In this document: positions 1 to 6,890 of the stretch, piece by piece
Position numbering within the stretch: the first letter of the stretch is position 1
Layout of the letters: each line of letters opens with the position of its first letter
Source of the DNA: Candidatus Desulfovibrio gallistercoris
Lineage (GTDB): Bacteria; Desulfobacterota; Desulfovibrionia; Desulfovibrionales; Desulfovibrionaceae
DNA length: 57,455 bases
NCBI GenBank assembly: GCA_019118745.1
Contig: DWYJ01000102.1
Coordinates: forward strand, 1 to 57,455
Direction of reading: 5' to 3'
The notes under the pieces: generated by a model
Seen by the model: only the letters and a program-made list of their open reading frames with translations
Database searches by the model: none
What the model was told of the DNA's origin: nothing
Made by a program: the position numbers and the translations under genes

Positions 1-77
1 CGGCGATATTTGGGAGCAAAGACTACATGATATTTGCAGTTCCATTTGGTATGCGCTAAACTTTTGTTGTCACCCAT
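1..77 (-). CDS. tnpA: IS200/IS605 family transposase TnpA, N-terminal fragment (runs off the left edge)
   Basis: The reverse strand reads ATG GGT GAC AAC AAA AGT and gives MGDNKSLAHTKW, then a stretch ending HVVFAPKYR. This is the typical opening of the small Y1-transposase TnpA of IS200/IS605 elements, which moves single-stranded DNA through a catalytic tyrosine. Only about 25 codons are inside the window; the HUH motif and the tyrosine lie outside, so integrity cannot be judged. A strong Shine-Dalgarno (AAAGGAGG) lies just upstream of the ATG at 77. The gene sits beyond the terminator of the chemotaxis operon, so insertion did not disrupt that operon. Confidence 0.85.
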   Translation of the reverse strand, partial: MGDNKSLAHTKWNCKYHVVFAPKYR

Positions 78-83
78 TGTGAC

Positions 84-150
84 CTCCTTTTGATTTGCTT
101 CATTGTTGCAGTTGCCAGACCGCAACGTGATGCTAGCAAATCAAAAGGAG
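84..150 (-). promoter_or_regulatory. RBS-sequestering stem-loop in the tnpA leader
   Basis: A perfect 15-bp inverted repeat (84-98 against 136-150) flanks a loop of about 37 nt. On the tnpA transcript the 3' arm contains the Shine-Dalgarno AAAGGAG, so folding would hide the ribosome binding site. IS200 elements are known to repress their transposase in this way and to keep expression very low. Pairing is seen directly; the regulatory effect is inferred from the family. Confidence 0.7.
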
Positions 151-187
151 TTTTTATAACACACGCAAAGCTTTAAGCTTTTTTGAA

Positions 188-206
188 CCTCCCGCCTAGC
201 GGGAGG
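188..206. mobile_element. Subterminal hairpin of the IS200-like element (left end)
   Basis: CCTCCCGC-CTA-GCGGGAGG is a perfect 8-bp stem with a 3-nt loop, followed by a T-run. It lies upstream of tnpA on the transposase strand, where IS200/IS605 elements carry the left-end hairpin recognised by TnpA. The exact outer boundary (probably about 207-220) cannot be fixed without the other end or an empty site. Confidence 0.55.
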
Positions 207-218
207 TTTTCTTCATAC

Positions 219-252
219 AAAAAACGGGCATCACCTATGAGGTGACGCCCGT
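219..252 (-). terminator. Rho-independent terminator of the chemotaxis operon
   Basis: On the minus strand, ACGGGC and TCACCT pair with AGGTGA and GCCCGT around a 3-nt loop (one bulge), followed directly by six T. It lies 27 nt beyond the cheA stop and ends the cheB-to-cheA transcript. Confidence 0.8.
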
Positions 253-278
253 CTCTGGGTCGATAGACTGACTCCACG

Positions 279-3266
279 TCAGATGGTGAACTCCTCACAG
301 CCCGAAGACTCGGAAGAGGAGGCGCGAGAGACGCCCTTGGGCGGTTCATTGCCCAGGCTGTTGCTGGCCTTGGACGTGGACATCACATAGATCTCATGCG
401 GATCAAGGATGAGGATGACCGAACCGTCGCCCATGATGGTCGCCCCGGAGATCCCCTTGAGGTCGCCAAGGTAAGCGCCCAGGGGCTTGATGACGATTTC
501 CTGCCGTTCCAGCAGTCGGTCCACCACCAGACCGAGGCGGCGGTCATTGTCATGGATGACCACGACGGAGAGCACTTCAGGCAGCGGATCCGTACGCGGC
601 AGATCCAGCATCTCCGCCAGTTCCACGATGCCCAGCACCTCGCCGCGCAGGGTGACGGCCTTGCGTCCCTTCACATCCGTGAGGCGGCTGCATTCGATCT
701 TGGTGGTCTCCGAGACAGCATCCAGCGGGATGGCGTAGGTCTGACCGGACACATTGACCATCAGGGCATCGATAATGGCCAGCGTCAGCGGCAGGCTCAG
801 CGTGAAACGCGTGCCCTTGCCCAGCTCGGTATTGGTGCTGACGCTCCCCTTGAGGTTCTTGATGTTGGTACGCACCACGTCCATACCCACACCACGACCG
901 GAGATGTCCGTGATCTTGTCCGCAGAGGAGAAGCCAGGCGCGAAGATGAGTTCGACCGCTTCACGATCATCCAGCTGAGCGGCTTCTTCCGCCGTGATGA
1001 TCCCCTTGCGGACGGCCACCTCACGCATCTTTTCGGGGTCGATGCCCTTACCGTCGTCCTCGATCTCGATGGCGACGGAGTTCCCCTTGTGGAAGGCACG
1101 CAGGGTCACGCGGCCCTTGGGGGACTTGCCGGCGGCCACGCGCACATCTTCCGGCTCGATGCCGTGGTCGACGGAGTTACGGATAAGGTGCACCAGCGGG
1201 TCGCCGATGGCTTCCACCACGCTCTTGTCCAGTTCCGTTTCCTCGCCTTCCATGACGAGGTCCACTTCCTTGCCGCTCTTGCGGGAAAGGTCGCGCACCA
1301 GGCGAGGGAAGCGGGAAAACACGGAAGAGACCGGCACCATGCGCACCTTCATGATGGTATCCTGAAGGTCATCGGAAATGCGCGCCATGGCGTAGGTCGT
1401 TTCCGAAAGGCTCTGCGCCACCTGCGAGATGTCCACGTCCGTCCCGCCGGATTCCAGGGAACGGGCAATGAGGGCATAACGGTTACGGTTGATGATGAGC
1501 TCGCCGATGAGGTTCATGAGGTGGTCAAGACGCTCATGGTCCACACGGATGGAAGAGCTCTTCTGCGCCGTTTCCGTAGCCGGCTTGGCCGCAGGCTTGG
1601 CGGCGGAAGCGGCGGGCTTGGCCGCAGGAGCCGCGGGCTTGGCGGCTGCCGCAGGCGCAGCAGGAGCGGCGGGCTTGGGCGCGGCTGCAGGAGCAGGCGC
1701 GGGCGCCGCAGCGGCCGATGCGGGTGCAGGCTTGGCCTCAGGAGCGGCTGCGGGCTTTTCCGGCTCGGCTGCCGGAGCCGCAGCGGGCGCCGCAGCCTCG
1801 GGAGCGGCCGCCGGAGCCGCCTCACGCTTCTTTTTCACGTCTGCCGCCGCCATTTCTTCGATGATGGCGGTCTCTTGCGAAATAAGGTCGACCATCAGGG
1901 AGAAGTCGATGCCCTGGGAACGGCCCTGATCGACGATGCCGGCGGTCCGCTCGGCATACTCCTTGACGTCATTGAAGCCCACAAAGCTGCTGGCGTTCTT
2001 GATGGCCGTCAGGCAGCGGAAAAGGGCATCCTCCGAGTCCTTGTGCGCGCCATCCTTGCGCAGGGTGGCCAGCGCGGCATTGATGATCTCAAACTGCTGC
2101 TTGACGGTCGCCTGGAAGGCATCCAGATCGTCCCCTTCCGCGCCCATGGGGATGATGACCGGCGTCACCACTTCCACGTCCTTGGCCGCATCGGCATCCT
2201 TGGGCTTGCCGCCTTTCTGGGCCGCGATGAGCGCAGGGGGGAGGGCGACTTCTTCGCCGGCCACCGCCTTTTTCAGCTGCGTCAGGATAGGTTCGGTATC
2301 AAAGGGCCGCGTTTTGCCGCTGGCGACATCGATACGCCCGACAAGGGCCTCCATGACGTCCACCACCAGGAGCAGAAGGTCGATGAGCTCATGGGTGGGC
2401 GTCATCTTGCCCTGGCGGACATTGTTGAGCAGGGTCTCCGCTTCATGCGTCAGGGCATTCAGCTCATTATAGCCGATGATGCCGCTGTTGCCCTTCATAT
2501 TGTGGAAGAAACGGAAAAGGTCATTGACCAGATCGTCCTGTCCGTCTCCTTCTTCCAGCTGCAGCAGACCGTCATTGAGGTTGCCGGTGATTTCAAGAGA
2601 TTCATCGATAAAGTCTTTGAGGTGCCCCTCGCCGAAGGCATTGAGCGCATACTCCTGCGTATCCGGCAGGTTGGCGACCCACTCCTTGCTGCTTATGCCC
2701 GCGCCTTCCGCCGCTTCGCCGCCGGCGGCCTCCGCAGGAGCCGCGGCCGGCGCTTCAGCAGCAGGCGCTTCGGGAGCCGGCGCAGGCGCAGCTTCGGCAG
2801 CGGGCGCCGGTTCCGGTTCCGCAGCGGGCGCTTCCGCCGGCGCGGCCTCAGCAGCGGGCGCTGCGGCCGTCTCGCCATTCATGATGGCTTCGATCTGGGC
2901 AATGATGTGATCTATCTCCACATCACCTTCGGAGTTCGTCGCCTCGAGATTCTCGACCATCTGGCGCAGGGCGTCAGTGGAGGAAAGGATCACGTCCATG
3001 ATCTCGGGCGTGACCACCATCGTCCCCTTGCGCAGTTCGTCCAGAATGTTTTCCGACTTGTGGGCAAGCTGATTGATACGGTTCAGCCCAAGAAAGCCGG
3101 ACGCCCCTTTCAGGGAGTGCATGGGCCGAAAGATATCATTGAGAAGCGCAAGATTGTCCGGAGCCTTTTCCAGCTCCAACAAGTTCGGCTCGATAGTTTC
3201 CAGATGCTCCTTGGCTTCGTTGATGAAGTCGGCAAAGAGTTCCGGATCAAAAAAATCTTGACTCAT
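279..3266 (-). CDS. cheA: Chemotaxis histidine kinase CheA with three HPt-type modules
   Basis: CheA autophosphorylates on histidine in response to receptor arrays and passes the phosphate to CheY and CheB. At 995 aa it is longer than usual CheA. HPt-1 covers about residues 1-105 with H50 in MHSLKGASGF. HPt-2 covers about 200-315 with H255 in FFHNMKGNSG. A third HPt-like module at about 380-475 has Thr420 where the histidine should be (CLTAIKNASSF). Ala/Pro/Glu-rich linkers span about 132-190 and 480-570. The dimerisation domain starts near 572, the ATPase has an N box (HLIRNSVDHG, about 693-702) and glycine boxes DDGKGID and SGRGVGMD, and a CheW-like P5 domain fills about 833-965. A Ser-rich tail of about 30 residues ends CEEFTI. 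Last gene of the operon, 57 nt after cheY. High GC in the linkers creates long shadow ORFs on the other strand. Confidence 0.96.
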   Translation of the reverse strand: MSQDFFDPELFADFINEAKEHLETIEPNLLELEKAPDNLALLNDIFRPMHSLKGASGFLGLNRINQLAHKSENILDELRKGTMVVTPEIMDVILSSTDALRQMVENLEATNSEGDVEIDHIIAQIEAIMNGETAAAPAAEAAPAEAPAAEPEPAPAAEAAPAPAPEAPAAEAPAAAPAEAAGGEAAEGAGISSKEWVANLPDTQEYALNAFGEGHLKDFIDESLEITGNLNDGLLQLEEGDGQDDLVNDLFRFFHNMKGNSGIIGYNELNALTHEAETLLNNVRQGKMTPTHELIDLLLLVVDVMEALVGRIDVASGKTRPFDTEPILTQLKKAVAGEEVALPPALIAAQKGGKPKDADAAKDVEVVTPVIIPMGAEGDDLDAFQATVKQQFEIINAALATLRKDGAHKDSEDALFRCLTAIKNASSFVGFNDVKEYAERTAGIVDQGRSQGIDFSLMVDLISQETAIIEEMAAADVKKKREAAPAAAPEAAAPAAAPAAEPEKPAAAPEAKPAPASAAAAPAPAPAAAPKPAAPAAPAAAAKPAAPAAKPAASAAKPAAKPATETAQKSSSIRVDHERLDHLMNLIGELIINRNRYALIARSLESGGTDVDISQVAQSLSETTYAMARISDDLQDTIMKVRMVPVSSVFSRFPRLVRDLSRKSGKEVDLVMEGEETELDKSVVEAIGDPLVHLIRNSVDHGIEPEDVRVAAGKSPKGRVTLRAFHKGNSVAIEIEDDGKGIDPEKMREVAVRKGIITAEEAAQLDDREAVELIFAPGFSSADKITDISGRGVGMDVVRTNIKNLKGSVSTNTELGKGTRFTLSLPLTLAIIDALMVNVSGQTYAIPLDAVSETTKIECSRLTDVKGRKAVTLRGEVLGIVELAEMLDLPRTDPLPEVLSVVVIHDNDRRLGLVVDRLLERQEIVIKPLGAYLGDLKGISGATIMGDGSVILILDPHEIYVMSTSKASNSLGNEPPKGVSRASSSESSGCEEFTI

Positions 3267-3323
3267 ACCATACCTACTTGGCTTGAGAGTATGCCATTCA
3301 GGCGCACTTGCCTAGTATATCGG

Positions 3324-3692
3324 CTAGCCAAGGAGCATCTTTATGTTACGGACCATTTTTTCTGGCTGGGCGGGCTTCACCATGTACAGATTGGCCCCGA
3401 GCGCCATGCCGGTCTGGATGTCCTTTTCCTGGCCTTCGGTGGAAAGCACGATGATGGGGATGTCCTTGTAGGCATCCTGTGCGCGGATATTCTTGATGAA
3501 GGTAAAGCCGTCCATGCGCGGCATATTGACGTCGGAAACGATAAGATCCACCTGCTCCAGGCTGTACAGCTTTTCCATGGCGTCAAGACCGTCTTCGGCG
3601 GTGCTGACACGAAAGCCCTCGGCCTTGAGCACAAAGGCCACAAGATTGCGAATCGTCTTGGAATCGTCCACCACCAGTATATGCTTGCTCAT
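3324..3692 (-). CDS. cheY: CheY-type response regulator
   Basis: Single receiver domain, 122 aa, the normal CheY length. Acidic pocket D9-D10, phosphoacceptor D54 in VSDVNMPRMDG, a hydroxyl residue at the VLST motif (about 84-85) and K106 in MVKP are all present, so it should be phosphorylated by CheA. There is no output domain, as expected for a protein that acts by binding the flagellar motor switch. It lies between the CheW-like gene and cheA. Assigning it as this cluster's motor-control CheY is inference; organisms of this group carry many CheY-like receivers. Confidence 0.92.
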   Translation of the reverse strand: MSKHILVVDDSKTIRNLVAFVLKAEGFRVSTAEDGLDAMEKLYSLEQVDLIVSDVNMPRMDGFTFIKNIRAQDAYKDIPIIVLSTEGQEKDIQTGMALGANLYMVKPAQPEKMVRNIKMLLG

Positions 3693-3783
3693 GTCGTGCC
3701 ATCCTCGTGCAAAGGCGTTTGAAGCTGAGTCTAGAGAGTTTCAGGGGGCTTGGCAAGTCTGCCGGATAACTGGAAGCTTGCGC

Positions 3784-4545
3784 TCAGCGGCAAAGGATCT
3801 GCCCGATGCGTTCCGGCGCAAGGATGCCGTAAAGATGCTCGCCGATGCGGGCGAGCGCATAGAGGCATTCCGCAGCTTCGCCGAAGTGGGTCTCGGGGTT
3901 CCAGTTGAGTTCCTGCTGCTGCACGGTATAAATATTTTCCACTTTGTCAATGATGAGACCTATCTGGATACCTCCGCAGGGGCAGACCACCACCAGGCTG
4001 TCCGCATTGTAGCGCGGCGAGGCGTCGCTGCTGACCAGCATGCACAGATGGACGAGCGGGGTAAGCCTTCCGCGGAGATTGATGACCCCCGCCACATGAC
4101 GGGGCGCGCGGGGCAGCAGCGCCAGCGGCATATGCCGCAGGACCTCGCTGATGGCCATGATGGGCAGCAGGAAGGACGTTCCGGCGATGCGCACGGACAC
4201 CAGCTGGATCTCGGCGGCGGAAAAGAGCAGACGGCGCTGATCCTCCGCCTCGTCGACGTCGGACGCCTCCTCTGCGACGAGGGCAGGGCGGCTGTCCGCG
4301 GCGGCAGCGAGAGGAGCCGGCACGAGGGCAGTGTCCTGCGGAAGAACCTGCACCCCGGCCTGAGCCGCGCCCCCCTGCATCAGCGACTCGGGGGACGTGA
4401 TGACGGGGATGCCCGCCAGGGCATCGGGGCCGAGGTACTTCTCCACAAAGGACTGTTCCGCACGCGAAAGAGGAGCGGTGGCCGCATCCTTGCCGGAAAG
4501 ATGCAAATCCAGGTCGGCAAAATATTCGGCAGGAGTTTTCACCAT
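3784..4545 (-). CDS. CheW-like domain protein, probable ParP-like partner of the adjacent ParA
   Basis: 253 aa. The first 90 or so residues form a variable, Ala/Pro-containing region. About 130-253 is a CheW fold (IQLVSVRIAGTSFLLPI, MAISEVLRHMPL, GVINLRGRLTPLV, DKVENIYTV). A CheW domain links receptors to CheA. The N-terminal extension and the position directly after a ParA gene match ParP of Vibrio, whose CheW-like AIF domain docks on arrays while the rest contacts ParC; I infer that role here. Start chosen at ATG 4545: it overlaps the parA stop (ATGGTGA) and has GGAGGTG upstream, whereas the longer frame runs into parA. It could instead simply be the operon's CheW, since no other cheW is present. 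Confidence 0.85.
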   Translation of the reverse strand: MVKTPAEYFADLDLHLSGKDAATAPLSRAEQSFVEKYLGPDALAGIPVITSPESLMQGGAAQAGVQVLPQDTALVPAPLAAAADSRPALVAEEASDVDEAEDQRRLLFSAAEIQLVSVRIAGTSFLLPIMAISEVLRHMPLALLPRAPRHVAGVINLRGRLTPLVHLCMLVSSDASPRYNADSLVVVCPCGGIQIGLIIDKVENIYTVQQQELNWNPETHFGEAAECLYALARIGEHLYGILAPERIGQILCR

Positions 4546-5315
4546 AGTTTCAGCACCTCCTCGGCCATGTCGGCGTACGCGCACGCGCCGCGGGACTTGG
4601 GATCGATGTCAAAAATAGTGCAGCCCAGGGCGCTGGCCTCACGAAAACGCGTGTCCACGCCGATGACCGTCTCAAAAATAGCGCCATCCATCTTTTTCTG
4701 CAGCAGCTCCAGCACATGCATGCAGGCTTTGGCCCGTTTGTCGTACATGGTGGCTACGGCCCGGTAGCGTATGGGCGACGGCAGCACCTTGTTCAGCGTA
4801 TGCAGCGAGTCGAACAGCAGCCGCAGGCCATGCAGCGCCAGAAAATCCGTCTGAATGGGGATGATCAGCAGGTCGCTGGCCAGCAGGGCATTGACGAGCA
4901 TCAGGCACATATGCGGCGGACAGTCCAACAGGATAAAATCGTACCGGTCGCGCACCTTCCGCAAAGCACGTGCAAGAATCGTTCCCTTGCACGTTCTGTT
5001 GTGCATGACATCTTCCAGATCATTCAGACGAATGCTGCCGGGCGCAATATCCATGCCCGAAATGGCCTGGGGATGGATGAGCTGTTCCCAGACGGCAGGC
5101 CACTCGCTCTCCTTGGCGACAAAAAGCTCGTACAGACTGACGGTGACCGTTTCGGGGTACAGGCGCGCATGCAGCGTGGCGCAGGCATGAGGATCAAGAT
5201 CCAGCACCAGCACCCGACTGCCCTTGCGCGCCAGCGCGCCGCCAAGACTGAGCGAGGTGGTCGTCTTGCCCACTCCCCCTTTCTGATTGGCAACAGCAAG
5301 AACCTTGGCGGCCAT
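4539..5315 (-). CDS. ParA/MinD-type P-loop ATPase of the chemotaxis cluster (ParC-like)
   Basis: 258 aa, the usual size of an orphan ParA. The deviant Walker A motif KGGVGKTTT begins at about residue 12, the A' box VLVLDLDPH at about 35, and Walker B FILLDCPPH near 130. These ATPases dimerise on ATP and act as positioning switches. No parB or centromere-like repeat lies nearby, so plasmid or chromosome partition is unlikely. Placement between cheR and the CheW-like gene points to positioning of chemoreceptor arrays at the pole, as for ParC in Vibrio and PpfA in Rhodobacter. Its stop overlaps the next start by 7 nt, and it begins 4 nt after cheR ends, so translation is probably coupled. Confidence 0.93.
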   Translation of the reverse strand: MAAKVLAVANQKGGVGKTTTSLSLGGALARKGSRVLVLDLDPHACATLHARLYPETVTVSLYELFVAKESEWPAVWEQLIHPQAISGMDIAPGSIRLNDLEDVMHNRTCKGTILARALRKVRDRYDFILLDCPPHMCLMLVNALLASDLLIIPIQTDFLALHGLRLLFDSLHTLNKVLPSPIRYRAVATMYDKRAKACMHVLELLQKKMDGAIFETVIGVDTRFREASALGCTIFDIDPKSRGACAYADMAEEVLKLW

Positions 5316-5319
5316 GACC

Positions 5320-6885
5320 TCAGCTCATCTTGCGATAGACAATGGTGCCGGTATGGTGCTCCGGCTTGAACGCACGGCTGATATTGTGCAGCGATTCGGA
5401 ATGTCCGATAAGCAGCATGCCGTTGGGCTCAAGATTGTCGTAAAACGCGCTGATGACCTTGCGCTTCATATCATCGTCAAAATAAATGATAACATTACGG
5501 CAAAAAACGATCTGCGATTTCTCGACGCGCCGCAGCTGCTCCTTGTCGCTCAGGTTGATCTGGCCGAAGGAGACGAGCTGTTTCAGCTCCGGTTTGATCT
5601 TGTAGACGTTGCCGTCCTTGGTGAAATAGGCGGAAACGATCTCCGGCGGGGTGGTGCGCAGGGCATACTCGTTGTAGATGCCGCGGCGGGCAGCCGCCAG
5701 AACGGCCTCCGAAAGGTCGTTGGCCGTGATCTTGATGTCCCACGAGCGGATCTCCGACTTCAGCACCTCATAAAGGATGATGGCCAGCGTATACGGCTCT
5801 TCGCCGGTACTACAGCCCGCCGACCAGATGCGCAGGCGCTTGCGGCCTGTCTTGCGGCACTCGTCGATGACCTCCTTGAGCACATAGTCCTGAAAGACCT
5901 TGAGCTGCGGCGGATTACGGAAAAAGCTCGTTTCGTTGGTCGTGACCACCTCGAAAAGACGGTTGAGCTCTTCCTTGCGGCTGTTGTCGAAACGCAGGAA
6001 ATTGTAATATTCGCTGTAAGACTTGAGGTTCAGTTCCTTGATGCGGTTGGAGAGCCGGTTTTCCACCAGGTACTTGCGATTTTCCGCAATGAAGATGCCG
6101 CACACCTGATAGATGAAGTCCCGCAGTTGCAGGAACTCCTCATCAGAGATCTGCAGATCCTTGCGGAAGGGCGTGGACGAGCCGGACAATACGCCGCTGC
6201 CGGGAGCAGGCCGAAAGGCCGACGTCGGCGAGGGCGTGCGCAGACCGCCCAGCGCATTCTGCGTCCGAAACGGGGAGGTGGCGGGAGCGGAGGAGGGCGG
6301 CGTCTGCCCGGCCGGCCTGAACGGCGAGGAGGGCGTCAACCCCGGCCGCGCCGCGGCATCCTGGCCGGGGCGGCTGAGACCGCTCAACGGCGAGCGCAGG
6401 CCACCCGTGCCGGCCCCCGCCGCATTGGCGCCGGTCTGCTGCCCCAGGGAAGACCGGAAGGGAGAGGGCGACGTGCCAAGGCCGGAAGACGGCGAGCTCA
6501 ACCCTGTGCCCGCAGGCGTTGCGGGACGGGAAAAGGCGGAAGGCCGCGTCGGCGAGGAAAGACCGGAAGAAAGCCCCCCGGTCTGACCGGAGCCGGTCGT
6601 GCTCCCCAGCCCGCCGCTGCTGCGCAAACCGGAAGAAAAGGCGGACCCGCTCCCCAAGGAACTGCCGCTGGTCTGACTGCCGAATGAGGAACGGAAAGGA
6701 GACTCCGTTTTGCCGGAGCCGGCGCCCAGTCCCGACCCCAGCGTGCTGCCGGTCGTGCCGGTCGTGCTGCGCAGGGAGGAAAAGGGACGGGAAGCCTCGG
6801 CAGGCTTGCGCAGAGAAGAATCCTTGTCCTTCTCTGACGAGAGCTTGCCGTCACCACTTAAAAAAGAAGGGCGCTGCTGGCTCAT
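5320..6885 (-). CDS. cheR: Chemoreceptor glutamate methyltransferase CheR with long disordered N-terminal extension
   Basis: CheR methylates glutamates on chemoreceptors using S-adenosylmethionine and so sets adaptation. The catalytic part starts near residue 243 (LQISDEEFLQLRDFIYQ, the CheR N domain) and continues into the Rossmann domain with the SAM loop IWSAGCSTGEEPYTLA. The roughly 240 residues before it are almost all Ser, Gly, Thr, Pro, Leu and Ala and contain about six short (S/T)-(P/A)-F-R motifs. Typical CheR is about 275 aa, so the protein is nearly double length because of this tail. No TPR or pentapeptide-binding insert was evident. It lies 5 nt downstream of the HEAT gene and is followed by parA. 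Confidence 0.93.
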   Translation of the reverse strand: MSQQRPSFLSGDGKLSSEKDKDSSLRKPAEASRPFSSLRSTTGTTGSTLGSGLGAGSGKTESPFRSSFGSQTSGSSLGSGSAFSSGLRSSGGLGSTTGSGQTGGLSSGLSSPTRPSAFSRPATPAGTGLSSPSSGLGTSPSPFRSSLGQQTGANAAGAGTGGLRSPLSGLSRPGQDAAARPGLTPSSPFRPAGQTPPSSAPATSPFRTQNALGGLRTPSPTSAFRPAPGSGVLSGSSTPFRKDLQISDEEFLQLRDFIYQVCGIFIAENRKYLVENRLSNRIKELNLKSYSEYYNFLRFDNSRKEELNRLFEVVTTNETSFFRNPPQLKVFQDYVLKEVIDECRKTGRKRLRIWSAGCSTGEEPYTLAIILYEVLKSEIRSWDIKITANDLSEAVLAAARRGIYNEYALRTTPPEIVSAYFTKDGNVYKIKPELKQLVSFGQINLSDKEQLRRVEKSQIVFCRNVIIYFDDDMKRKVISAFYDNLEPNGMLLIGHSESLHNISRAFKPEHHTGTIVYRKMS

Positions 6886-6890
6886 GATGG

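Noticed and set aside
396..3722. 1108-aa plus-strand open frame
   Set aside because: Antisense shadow over cheA and cheY, Arg/His-rich with no known fold; the cheA strand has complete catalytic motifs.
4539..5315. Chromosome or plasmid partition gene
   Set aside because: No parB or parS-like sites nearby; genes on both sides are chemotaxis genes.
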